Of a stretch of DNA of 64,000 bases, positions 52,413 to 60,119 are shown piece after piece. A program made the translations under genes and the position numbers. A model generated the notes under the pieces. The model had not been told where the DNA came from and ran no database searches. It worked only from the letters and a program-made list of their open reading frames with translations. Numbering within the stretch: the first letter of the stretch is position 1; the number at the start of each line of letters is the position of its first letter. The DNA is from Mucilaginibacter sp. Lineage in GTDB: Bacteria > Bacteroidota > Bacteroidia > Sphingobacteriales > Sphingobacteriaceae. The DNA is taken from NCBI RefSeq assembly GCF_028288185.1, contig NZ_JAQBOF010000019.1, positions 124,001 through 188,000 of the forward strand. The letters are read 5' to 3'.

Positions 52413-53282
52413 ATGCAATGGCTTGGAAGACGCGAAAGCGATAACGTAGAAGACGACCGCGGTGGCAGTGGTGGAGGCGGCGGTGGTCGCTTTGCCCTGG
52501 GCGGCGGTATTGTAAGCATTATAGCGCTGGCTATTTACTATTTTACTGGGGTTGATACCTCGCAACTACTAAGCCAGGTAGCCAGCAATGGCCCGGCGCA
52601 AACTGAGCAGCGGGCCAAAGACCCTAACGCGCCTAAAGACCAAGCGTCACAATTTGTAGGGGTGGTGCTGGCCGATACCGAGGATATCTGGACCAAGATC
52701 TTCAGCGATATGGGTAAAACTTACGAAAAGCCCTATTTAAGGCTGTTTAGGAATGCTGTACAATCGGGTTGTGGTAATGCCAGCTCGGCAAGCGGGCCAT
52801 TCTATTGTCCGGCAGATGCGAGGGTGTATATTGATCTTTCTTTTTATGATGAACTGAAGACCCGTTTTGGCGCTGCCGGCGATTTTGCACAGGCTTATGT
52901 GATAGCGCACGAGGTTGGGCATCATGTGCAGAACCTGCTGGGTATTTCGGCCAAGATGGACGAGGCCCGAAACCGCCTCAGCGAAACAGCATACAACAAG
53001 CTATCCGTAAAGCTGGAGCTACAAGCCGACTTTTTTGCCGGTGTATGGGCGCATTATGAACAAAGCATGAAAAAAGTGCTCGACGCAGGCGACATTGAAG
53101 AAGCCCTGAATGCCGCCAACGCCATCGGCGACGACCGCCTGCAAAAACAAGCCCAGGGCCGTGTGGAACCCGACAGTTTTACCCACGGCACCAGCGCTCA
53201 ACGCATGTACTGGTTTAAAAAAGGCTACGAAACCGGTGATATTAATCAAGGCAATACTTTTGGGGATGGGGATTTGGAGTAG
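52413..53282 (+). CDS. YpfJ-like neutral zinc metallopeptidase
   Basis: 289 aa from the ATG at 52413; an upstream TTG at 52389 is in frame but inside a repeat. A Gly-rich stretch (residues 17-28) and one membrane segment (GIVSIIALAIYYFTG) are followed by the peptidase domain with HEVGH: ligands His166 and His170, base Glu167 (VIAHEVGHHVQNLLGIS). The later QADFFAGVWAHY supplies the third ligand region, as in the YpfJ (PF04228) family. Substrates are unknown. The stop codon lies 21 nt before a palindromic repeat. Confidence 0.92.
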   Translation: MQWLGRRESDNVEDDRGGSGGGGGGRFALGGGIVSIIALAIYYFTGVDTSQLLSQVASNGPAQTEQRAKDPNAPKDQASQFVGVVLADTEDIWTKIFSDMGKTYEKPYLRLFRNAVQSGCGNASSASGPFYCPADARVYIDLSFYDELKTRFGAAGDFAQAYVIAHEVGHHVQNLLGISAKMDEARNRLSETAYNKLSVKLELQADFFAGVWAHYEQSMKKVLDAGDIEEALNAANAIGDDRLQKQAQGRVEPDSFTHGTSAQRMYWFKKGYETGDINQGNTFGDGDLE

Positions 53283-53302
53283 GGGGATGGCCTCATAACC
53301 AT

Positions 53303-53395
53303 GTCATTGCGAGGTACGAAGCAACCGCGAACCGTGCAAGTCCGCCCTGTAAGCGCCGAGATTGCCCCTCCGCCAGTCGGCGGATCGCAATGACA
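53303..53395. repeat. GTCATTGCGAGG-type palindromic repeat, left of the GIY-YIG gene
   Basis: GTCATTGCGAGGTACGAAGC at the left and CGGATCGCAATGAC at the right. Member of the 66-161 family; 50 bp upstream of the GIY-YIG nuclease gene. Confidence 0.85.
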
Positions 53396-53445
53396 TATTT
53401 ATTTTTTTAATTGTATTGGGTAATTAACATTATGCCTTAGCCAAA

Positions 53446-53742
53446 ATGAAAATACATGAATACTATGTTTACATTTTAACCAATAAGGCAAATACAGTTC
53501 TGTATGTAGGTGTTACGAACGACTTAAAAAACCGTATATCAGAACATAAATTAAAAATATATAAAGGATTTTCGGCTAAGTACAACTGTGATAAATTGGT
53601 TTACTACGCAGCATTTCAATGGATACAGGATGCCATCGCAAGAGAAAAACAACTAAAAGCAGGTTCAAGACAAGATAAAATTGATCTGATAGTTGCCGAT
53701 AACCCATCATGGAAAGATTTGAGCGATGGGTGGTATGATTGA
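53446..53742 (+). CDS. GIY-YIG nuclease superfamily protein
   Basis: 98 aa, one catalytic domain. The two tyrosine strands are HEYYVYILTN and VLYVGVTND, with Arg30 and His34 (LKNRISEHK) and Glu67 (AIAREKQLK) as active site residues. The C-terminal NPSWKDL is also conserved. This YhbQ/UPF0213-like type is single-domain and cytosolic; its DNA target is not known. Copies of the palindromic repeat lie on both sides (53303-53395 and 53760-53843). Confidence 0.9.
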   Translation: MKIHEYYVYILTNKANTVLYVGVTNDLKNRISEHKLKIYKGFSAKYNCDKLVYYAAFQWIQDAIAREKQLKAGSRQDKIDLIVADNPSWKDLSDGWYD

Positions 53743-53759
53743 TAAACCCGTCCCTCCAT

Positions 53760-53843
53760 GTCATTGCGAGGAACGAAGTAATCGCGAACTAAACAAACCC
53801 GCTCTGTATGCGTGAGATTGCCACACTATCGTTCGCAATGACA
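53760..53843. repeat. GTCATTGCGAGG-type palindromic repeat, right of the GIY-YIG gene
   Basis: GTCATTGCGAGGAACGAAGT at the left, GAGATTGCCACAC and TTCGCAATGAC at the right. It begins 18 nt past the nuclease stop codon. A further half copy (TGTCATTGCAATTACG) is at 53874-53892. Confidence 0.85.
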
Positions 53844-53973
53844 TAGTTTATATTTTACATTGTTTTTCCGCCATGTCATTGCAATTACGTGATGATTATA
53901 AGGAACACTGGGGACATCCGAACACGCGAACATCTTTCATCTTCCTGTGTTATTGCTTACATTAGCAACACAC

Positions 53974-54801
53974 ATGAAAAACCACCACTATACCATTCTC
54001 TTCATAGCCGCTCTTGCGGCGCTTAGTTCCTGCTCGCCAAAGGGGCCGTATGCTTTAACCAACAAGGTGTACACAAACAAAACCGATTCGGTGGTGAGGG
54101 TTATTGAACTGGCGCAGCCGGCCATGCTCACGGATAGCGCGGGTGCTGCTGTACCCAGCGAGTGGGTGGGTACGGTGAACTTTAACCTGCGCAAGCCCAA
54201 CTATGTGATCATTCATTTCACCGCGCAGGACTCGATACAGCAAACGCTGAAAACTTTTACACTAGTGCGGCCACAGGTGAGCGCCCATTATGTAGTGGCC
54301 AAGGATGGCAAAGTATACCACATGCTTAACGATTATCTTCGGGCCTGGCATGCAGGTATAAGTCGCTGGGGTAGCATAACGGATATGAACAGCGGCTCTA
54401 TCGGTATTGAGATTGATAATAACGGCAAGGAGCCTTTTAATGATGTGCAGATAAAAAGCCTGCTGGCATTGCTTACACAGCTTAAAAAGGTGTACGGCAT
54501 ACCTACGGCCAATTTTATCGGTCACCAGGATATAGCACCACTCCGTAAGCCCGACCCGGGACCACTTTTCCCCTGGAAACTGCTAGCCCAAAAGGGATTT
54601 GGCTATTGGAGCGATGAGCTGCTGGAGTTGGCCCCCGATAATTTTGACTATGCCACGGCCCTCAAACTCATTGGCTATGATACCCGCGATCTGCCGGCGG
54701 CCATCGTAGCCTTCAAGCGCCACTTTGTTCAAACCGACGAAACCCCAACCATGACCCAGCTGGATCTGAACATTTTGTATAATGTGTATAGGAAGTATTG
54801 A
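53974..54801 (+). CDS. N-acetylmuramoyl-L-alanine amidase, lipoprotein
   Basis: 275 aa from the ATG at 53974; an upstream GTG at 53947 is less likely because the ATG starts a lipoprotein signal peptide with lipobox ALSSC (Cys20). The amidase_2 (AmpD/PGRP-like) domain has the zinc ligands in VIIHFTAQDS (about residue 72), AWHAGISRW (about 125) and GHQDIAPLRKPDPGPLFPW (about 185). It would cut the bond between MurNAc and the peptide stem in the periplasm. Confidence 0.92.
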   Translation: MKNHHYTILFIAALAALSSCSPKGPYALTNKVYTNKTDSVVRVIELAQPAMLTDSAGAAVPSEWVGTVNFNLRKPNYVIIHFTAQDSIQQTLKTFTLVRPQVSAHYVVAKDGKVYHMLNDYLRAWHAGISRWGSITDMNSGSIGIEIDNNGKEPFNDVQIKSLLALLTQLKKVYGIPTANFIGHQDIAPLRKPDPGPLFPWKLLAQKGFGYWSDELLELAPDNFDYATALKLIGYDTRDLPAAIVAFKRHFVQTDETPTMTQLDLNILYNVYRKY

Positions 54802-54809
54802 GTTTTGTG

Positions 54810-55070
54810 TTATTGCCGGGAAGGGACAGGTTTTGCGGAACCAAAAGGCGTAAAGCCGTGGTCCATTTTGTATAGCTTGCTATCTTTAAAATAATAAAAC
54901 TCGGCGCCCTGGTTATCCAGGTAAACGGTTCTGCGTTCAGAGAGTTCAACCTGTGTGGCATAAGGATGTTGTTTAATAAATCGCTGCTCGGGCATACCCA
55001 GCGATATCCGCTGGCTCGAACAGCTCATCAACAATACAACCAACAGCAAGGGTAGGATTAACTTTTTCAT
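54810..55070 (-). CDS. Small lipoprotein, paralogue of the 55190 gene
   Basis: 86 aa from the ATG at 55070 (an upstream in-frame ATG at 55082 is possible). Lipobox LLMSC. The mature part reads GMPEQRFIKQHPYATQVELS, then YYFKDSKLYKMDHGFTPFG. It aligns over its full length with the next lipoprotein (55190-55453): GM-x-EQ-x5-H-x-YA-x2-VE-S, EFYYFK/KFYYFK, L/MYxMDxG(F/Y)xPFG. Family of unknown function. Confidence 0.75.
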   Translation of the reverse strand: MKKLILPLLLVVLLMSCSSQRISLGMPEQRFIKQHPYATQVELSERRTVYLDNQGAEFYYFKDSKLYKMDHGFTPFGSAKPVPSRQ

Positions 55071-55145
55071 AAAATGCATCATAATGAGTGTAAAACACTT
55101 TAATGAGTATATACCCTTACTCCAATCGCTGGATTTAGCCCCTAA

Positions 55146-55176
55146 CCCCCTGAAGGGGGAACTTTTGATGTGCTTG
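55146..55176. repeat. 31-bp direct repeat, copy 1
   Basis: CCCCCTGAAGGGGG palindrome plus AACTTTTGATGTGCTTG. Identical over 31 bp to 55496-55526. Together the copies bracket the second lipoprotein gene. It forms part of a longer CCCCTAACCCCC element. Confidence 0.85.
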
Positions 55177-55189
55177 TTTGCTTGTGAAT

Positions 55190-55453
55190 TTAACGTGAAG
55201 GTACTTGAGTTTTGGTTCCAAATGGTATATAACCCTCATCCATCAGGTACATTTTACCCTCTTTAAAATAATAAAACTTATAGCCAGTATTATAAAGCTC
55301 TTTATAAACATTTCTGGATGCCGAAATCTCAACCCGTTCAGCATAACTGTGCTCTTTATTATACTGTTGTTCGCTCATGCCCATAAACACTTGGGTAACT
55401 TTACAGCTGGCAAACAATATTGCGATCAATAAGGATAGGAATAGCTTTTTCAT
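55190..55453 (-). CDS. Small lipoprotein, paralogue of the 54810 gene
   Basis: 87 aa. Lipobox LFASC with a short hydrophobic signal (KKLFLSLLIAILFASC). Mature part GMSEQQYNKEHSYAERVEIS, then FYYFKEGKMYLMDEGYIPFG and ending VPSR. Paralogue of the preceding gene (both end PSR or PSRQ). It is read before it on the minus strand, so the two may result from a tandem duplication. Confidence 0.75.
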   Translation of the reverse strand: MKKLFLSLLIAILFASCKVTQVFMGMSEQQYNKEHSYAERVEISASRNVYKELYNTGYKFYYFKEGKMYLMDEGYIPFGTKTQVPSR

Positions 55454-55495
55454 ATCAATTAGAGGGTTAAAATTGAGAAAGGTTTAACCCCCTAG

Positions 55496-55526
55496 CCCCC
55501 TGAAGGGGGAACTTTTGATGTGCTTG
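55496..55526. repeat. 31-bp direct repeat, copy 2
   Basis: Identical to 55146-55176. It is followed by the glnS terminator; an inverted third copy of the C-rich core (CTCCCCCTTCAGGGGG) is at the 3' end of glnS. Confidence 0.85.
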
Positions 55527-55540
55527 ATACCAGAAAATAA

Positions 55541-55574
55541 AAAAAGTCCGATTCTTATAAAATCGGACCTTTTA
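55541..55574 (-). terminator. Intrinsic terminator of glnS
   Basis: GTCCGATT/AATCGGAC stem with flanking A/T pairs and a 7-nt loop; on the minus strand it is followed by TTTTTTTATT. It is 26 nt past the glnS stop codon. Confidence 0.88.
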
Positions 55575-55599
55575 AATATATTAATCAGGAACTCCCCCT

Positions 55600-57267
55600 T
55601 CAGGGGGTAGGGGGGCTTTTCCAGCCGTCCTTCAACGTCACTGTTCTGTTAAATACCAGCTTATCAGCAGTCGAATATTTATCCAGCGTAAAATAACCTT
55701 TACGCATAAACTGTACAGGCTTGCCTGGTGTGGCATTGGCCAGATCAGGTTCAATGTAGGCTGTAGGCAGTATCTGCAAACTGTTGGGGTTCAGGTAATC
55801 CTTAAAATCACCATCTTCATTCTGTGGATTTTCCACCTGGAACAGGCGATCGTACAACCTTACTTCGGCAGTTTTGGCATGTGGTACGCTTATCCAGTGA
55901 ATGGTTCCTTTTACGTTGATACCACTAGTGTCATGGCCAGATTTTGACTCAGGCAGATAGCTGCAGTGGATCTCGGTGATGTTGCCATCTGCATCCTTCA
56001 CAAAATCATCGCATTTAATGATATAGGCATTCTTTAAACGTACCATCAGCCCTACACCCAGGCGGAAAAATTTCTTGGGCGGAACTTCCATAAAGTCTTC
56101 ACGTTCTATCCACAGCTCGCGGCTAAACGGAAACTCACGGCTTCCATCTCCGCCTTCAACCTCAGGGTTGTTTTCGCCATGCATAATTTCGGTTTCACCT
56201 TCGGGATAATTGGTTAGGATGCATTTTATAGGGTCGAGCACCGCCATACGGCGCCAGGCTGTTTTGTTCAGATCCTCGCGGATACAGAATTCCAGCAAAC
56301 CAACGTCGATCATATTTTCGCGTTTGGCCACGCCGATGCGTTCGCAAAATTCACGGATAGAGGCAGGCGTATAACCACGGCGGCGTAAACCACTGATAGT
56401 AGGCATCCGCGGATCGTCCCAGCCTTCTACATGACCTTCGGTAACCAGTTGCAGCAGCTTGCGCTTGCTCATTACGGTATAGTTCAGGTTAAGGCGCGCA
56501 AACTCATATTGTTTTGACGGGAATAGCTCCAATTGCTCAATAAACCAATCATACAAAGCACGGTGGGGTATAAATTCCAGCGTACAGATGGAATGGGTGA
56601 TTTGCTCAATAGCGTCTGATTGGCCGTGGGCAAAATCATACATCGGGTAAATGCACCACTTATCGCCGGTACGGTGATGGTGGGCATGTTTAATGCGGTA
56701 CATTAATGGGTCGCGCAGGTGCATGTTTGGTGCGGCAAGGTCAACCTTGGCGCGCAATACTTTAGCGCCATCGGGATATTTGCCAGCTTTCATATCGGCA
56801 AATAGTTGCAGGTTTTCTTCAACCGAGCGACTGCGATATTGGTTTGGTGTGCCGGGTTCTGTAGGCGTGCCTTTTTGCGCGGCTATCTCTTCGGCAGAAC
56901 TATCATCAACATAGGCTAGTCCTTTTTTGATGAGGGCAACAGCAAATTCATATATCTGGTCAAAATAATCAGAAGCGTACAATTCATTGGCCCATTCAAA
57001 ACCAAGCCATTTTACATCATCCTTAATGCTGTCAACGTACTCAGTTTCTTCTTTGGTGGGGTTTGTGTCGTCAAAACGCAAATTGGTTTTGCCGTTATAT
57101 TTTTGTGCCAACCCGAAGTTTAAGCAAATAGATTTGGCATGCCCAATATGCAGATAGCCATTTGGCTCGGGCGGAAAACGGGTTAATACCCTGCCACCGT
57201 TTTTACCGGCAGCTATATCTTCTTCAACAATTTCCTCTAAAAAGTTCAGTGATCTTTCTTCGCTCAT
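55600..57267 (-). CDS. glnS: Glutamine--tRNA ligase
   Basis: 555 aa from the ATG at 57267; the frame extends 26 codons upstream into repeat-like DNA. Class I synthetase that charges tRNA-Gln directly. HIGH motif in [12 protein letters not shown] (about residue 45) and KMSKS-type motif in [10 protein letters not shown] (about 275). The anticodon-binding beta-barrel domains follow. The C-terminal residues (KSPPTP) and the stop codon lie in a C-rich palindromic repeat shared with 55146 and 55496. Confidence 0.95.
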   Translation of the reverse strand: MSEERSLNFLEEIVEEDIAAGKNGGRVLTRFPPEPNGYLHIGHAKSICLNFGLAQKYNGKTNLRFDDTNPTKEETEYVDSIKDDVKWLGFEWANELYASDYFDQIYEFAVALIKKGLAYVDDSSAEEIAAQKGTPTEPGTPNQYRSRSVEENLQLFADMKAGKYPDGAKVLRAKVDLAAPNMHLRDPLMYRIKHAHHHRTGDKWCIYPMYDFAHGQSDAIEQITHSICTLEFIPHRALYDWFIEQLELFPSKQYEFARLNLNYTVMSKRKLLQLVTEGHVEGWDDPRMPTISGLRRRGYTPASIREFCERIGVAKRENMIDVGLLEFCIREDLNKTAWRRMAVLDPIKCILTNYPEGETEIMHGENNPEVEGGDGSREFPFSRELWIEREDFMEVPPKKFFRLGVGLMVRLKNAYIIKCDDFVKDADGNITEIHCSYLPESKSGHDTSGINVKGTIHWISVPHAKTAEVRLYDRLFQVENPQNEDGDFKDYLNPNSLQILPTAYIEPDLANATPGKPVQFMRKGYFTLDKYSTADKLVFNRTVTLKDGWKSPPTP

Positions 57268-57317
57268 AAATACTTTAGCAATAACTGCAAAAGTAACAAA
57301 AAATTTGCCCCTTAGAG

Positions 57318-57420
57318 GGATAAAGGACAAAAGGATAAAAGACAAAGGATTTTCTTTTTATAGCGGAAAACGGATAATGTTCATACGTCCTTTATCCTTT
57401 TGTCTTTGTTCTTTTGTCCA
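57318..57420. repeat. AAAGGACAAAAGG/CCTTTTGTCCTTT word-type inverted repeat
   Basis: GGGATAAAGGACAAAAGGAT and AAAAGACAAAGG on the left; CCTTTATCCTTTTGTC and TTTGTTCTTTTGTCC on the right, with TTTTCTTTTTATAGCGG between. Same style as 26246-26340 and 41719-41786. It sits between glnS and the next minus-strand gene. Confidence 0.65.
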
Positions 57421-57421
57421 A

Positions 57422-57688
57422 TTACTGGGCCGGGATGATATTATGGCTCATCAATATGCGCATCAGCACATCAACAGAAACATCGCGGGTAATATCAATA
57501 CAGATGTTGGTGCGCTTGCCAATTTTTACCTGGCAAAGGTTATAATGAAACTCCAGTATCAATCCGCGCAGGCTACCTGAATTAATAACGATGATTTCGT
57601 CGTTCAGTACCTCACAGGTATTACTGGTGCGGTTAAAGTAGCTGCACAGGTTTTTAATAAGGCGGTATATGGGTAATGACAGGATCAT
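57422..57688 (-). CDS. Hypothetical protein downstream of an SDR gene
   Basis: 88 aa, basic and rich in Asn/Ile/Cys. No signal peptide or clear domain. It starts 4 nt after the stop codon of the short-chain dehydrogenase gene on the same strand, which argues for translation as part of the same operon. I do not recognise a family. Confidence 0.55.
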   Translation of the reverse strand: MILSLPIYRLIKNLCSYFNRTSNTCEVLNDEIIVINSGSLRGLILEFHYNLCQVKIGKRTNICIDITRDVSVDVLMRILMSHNIIPAQ

Positions 57689-57692
57689 AAAT

Positions 57693-58484
57693 TCAGGACT
57701 CTAAAATAGTGTTTAATCTTCGTTTAATAATCATATCTTTCACAGAAGCTGGCAATAAACTGTTCAGTAAAACCAGCAAACGGTTAATTATGCCGGGGAT
57801 GATCTCTTTTTTACCCTGCAGCAGCCCATCAATAGCTATGCGGGCAACCTGTTCAGGTTCCAGTATGGTGGCTTTTGATATGCCTTTCAGCGTATTGTTC
57901 ATCACCAATAATTCGGGTTTGGTGTTGATGCCTCCCGGACTAAGCAGGCTTATTTTTACATTTGACCCGTACAATTCCAGCTGCAAACATTTGGTAAAAT
58001 AGCGAATGAATGATTTGGTGGCGCCATACACTTGCTTTTTAGGTACCAAAAATAAACCACCAAGGCTACCCACATTTAAAATATAAGAGGTAACGGCGGA
58101 ATCGGCCTGGGCCAGAAACAGGCGGGTAAGCAGTACCGGGGTAACCACATTTAGTTCTATCTGCATTTTATAAAAAGCGGCGCTTTTTTCCTCAAACCAC
58201 GACCAGTTACCCAGGCCTGCATTGTTGATGAGCAGGTGCGCCGTGATGTCTTGCTCCTGTAGATAGTCGAAAATTTCGAGATAGCTTTCGGTCCGGGTCA
58301 AATCAGTTTCCAGATAATTAACCTTTACCGAAAAGTTTTTACGGATGAACGAGGCCAGTTCAGGCAGGCTTGATGACGGCAATGCAACCAGCATCAGATT
58401 GATGTTCCTGCCGGCAAGCTCAATGGCGAATGATTTGCCCAGGCCTTCGCTGGCACCGGTTATAATAGCGGTTAATGGTGACAT
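57693..58484 (-). CDS. Short-chain dehydrogenase/reductase
   Basis: 263 aa, classical SDR. Nucleotide-binding motif TGASEGLGKSFA at the start, NNAGLGNWSW near residue 87, catalytic Tyr-x3-Lys in QVYGATKSFIRYF near 153 and a serine in LNVGSLGG near 140. The C-terminal half (KKEIIPGIINRLLVLLNSLLP) is like that of the DltE/KR-like group that acts on fatty or steroid substrates. Cofactor choice and substrate are unknown. It overlaps the upstream epimerase gene by 13 nt. Confidence 0.9.
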   Translation of the reverse strand: MSPLTAIITGASEGLGKSFAIELAGRNINLMLVALPSSSLPELASFIRKNFSVKVNYLETDLTRTESYLEIFDYLQEQDITAHLLINNAGLGNWSWFEEKSAAFYKMQIELNVVTPVLLTRLFLAQADSAVTSYILNVGSLGGLFLVPKKQVYGATKSFIRYFTKCLQLELYGSNVKISLLSPGGINTKPELLVMNNTLKGISKATILEPEQVARIAIDGLLQGKKEIIPGIINRLLVLLNSLLPASVKDMIIKRRLNTILES

Positions 58485-59554
58485 ATTAGGTTTATTTGAT
58501 TGTTTTCTGAATTATGATGCAAAATATTAAAGGACTCTCCCGGTTTTTTTTCTTTGATCCCATAATCCTTATTCTTTGACCCTCTTATATACTCAACGGT
58601 TTTGCGTAAACCTTCGGCAAAAGGAGTGATGTTGTAATTTAGATGGGTTTCGGCCTTATTGCTGCAATACTTTTGATCGTATTTCAAACGCTCGGCAAAC
58701 TCTGGTAAAAATACAGGCGATAAGCCGGTGAGCCGGGTTTTTAGCCACTCCATCCTGCTGTAAAGTTCAATGATATTTAGTGGCACCTTGATCATGCCTA
58801 GCTGCTTTCCTGATACATCTTGCAGGGTTGTAAAAAAATCATTAAAGCTGATGTCATGACCGCCCAAAATGTAGCGCTCGCCGGTAATGCCTTTATTCAT
58901 AGCAGCTATATGGCCCGCAACCACATCATTCAAAAAAGCATAATTGGCTATCTGCCTGCCATTACCGGGAATAATGCGCCATTTGCCTTTTAAATAACCC
59001 GATACCATTTTACCTACCGTGTTGCTATCCGTTACCGGACCTTCGCCATATACCCTTGATGGATTTACAGTTACCACCTGCATGCCTTGCTTTACAAAAT
59101 TTTGCACCTCCAGCTCGGCCAGGTATTTGGTGCGTTCATAAGCAATTGGAAAACCGGTTATACGCGGATCGTGCTCCGTCATCGGGTGCTTTATGGTTGG
59201 CCCCCATACGCCGCAAGTTGAGGTATATACCATTCGTTCTACGCCTGTTTTACCGGCTGTTTCCAATACGTTTCGGGTGCCGGTAACGTTGGTTTCATGG
59301 TACTCGTCAGGGTTGCGGCACCACATTTTGGCCATGGCTGCGGTATGATAAACCTGGGCGCAGCCATCCATCGCCCTTGCCAGGCTTTGTTTGTACAGGA
59401 TATTGCCCAACACAGGCTCAATATTCCGATGCTTTATCAGGTAGGGATGATCGGTACTACGGCATAAGGCTTTTACGTCATAACCGGCAGTGGCCAACTC
59501 GAGGGTAAGCCGTCGGCCAATAAAGCCCGTGGCTCCGGTAACTAATACTTTCAT
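58472..59554 (-). CDS. NAD-dependent epimerase/dehydratase family protein
   Basis: 360 aa, extended SDR. N-terminal VTGATGFIGRRLTLELATAG, GCAQVYHTAAMAKMW near residue 80, and catalytic Tyr-x3-Lys in AYERTKYLAELEV near 155, similar to dihydroflavonol 4-reductase-like and 3-beta-hydroxysteroid dehydrogenase-like proteins. The last 40 residues (from SKNKDYGIKEKKPGE on) are atypical and derived from repeat-like DNA (CTTTGATCCC and CTTTGACCC words). It overlaps the following SDR gene by 13 nt, so they are coupled. Confidence 0.88.
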   Translation of the reverse strand: MKVLVTGATGFIGRRLTLELATAGYDVKALCRSTDHPYLIKHRNIEPVLGNILYKQSLARAMDGCAQVYHTAAMAKMWCRNPDEYHETNVTGTRNVLETAGKTGVERMVYTSTCGVWGPTIKHPMTEHDPRITGFPIAYERTKYLAELEVQNFVKQGMQVVTVNPSRVYGEGPVTDSNTVGKMVSGYLKGKWRIIPGNGRQIANYAFLNDVVAGHIAAMNKGITGERYILGGHDISFNDFFTTLQDVSGKQLGMIKVPLNIIELYSRMEWLKTRLTGLSPVFLPEFAERLKYDQKYCSNKAETHLNYNITPFAEGLRKTVEYIRGSKNKDYGIKEKKPGESFNILHHNSENNQINLICHH

Positions 59555-59711
59555 ACCAGTATTACACCTGTTGACTTGTTTACCCCTATGCGTTATAAAT
59601 ATTAATTTTTAACTGTAAACTTTGAATGAATTACACCTTTAATTACCTATAGTTTTATATTATAAAATAATTAAATTTGGGAGCAAACATTTATTCCAAA
59701 CCTTAATTGAT

Positions 59712-60074
59712 ATGAATATGTACCCGGATCCCAATATGAATTATGCAGATATAACCCCCGAAGAAATGGGTTTTTTGCATCAAGCCACAGAGGGACTTAA
59801 TGAAAATCAGAAAAGATATTTTTATACGGTGTATAACAGCAAAAGGAAAAACTCGCAGGAAATATTGCTTTTTACTTTACTGGGATTTGTTGGCTGTGCA
59901 GGTATTCAACGTTTTATTTTGGGTCAGATAGGGATGGGGATTCTTTATATTTTATCCTGTGGGCTCTGCTTTATTGGAACTATTGTTGACCTGATTAAAA
60001 ATAAATCGCTCACTTTGGAGTATAATAAGAACATGGCCTACGAAAGTCACCGGATGGCCCTGATGACACCTTAA
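59712..60074 (+). CDS. TM2 domain-containing protein
   Basis: 120 aa. A short N-terminal cytosolic part with MGFLHQATEGLNENQK, then a TM2 domain at about residues 52-100: two hydrophobic helices (ILLFTLLGFVGCAGIQRFIL and IGMGILYILSCGLCFIGTIV) joined by a Gly-rich turn, with the DLI element after. TM2 proteins are small membrane proteins of unclear role. TAAATTTG (TAnnTTTG) at 59672-59679 could be its -7 box, though no good -33 element is seen. Confidence 0.85.
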   Translation: MNMYPDPNMNYADITPEEMGFLHQATEGLNENQKRYFYTVYNSKRKNSQEILLFTLLGFVGCAGIQRFILGQIGMGILYILSCGLCFIGTIVDLIKNKSLTLEYNKNMAYESHRMALMTP

Positions 60075-60119
60075 AAAAAATACACTACTCCGGTCAATGC
60101 TTTATACTCATATTTGTTC

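Noticed and set aside
53303-53892. CRISPR array
   Set aside because: The repeats are long palindromes at irregular spacing with a coding gene between them. There are no regular spacers and no cas genes.
54810-55082. Lipoprotein start at 55082
   Set aside because: The ATG at 55070 places the Lys-Lys and hydrophobic core at the usual distance from the lipobox; the upstream codons add only MMHF.
55600-57345. N-terminal extension of glnS to 57345
   Set aside because: The upstream codons overlap the 57318-57420 repeat and lie before the normal GlnRS start at 57267.
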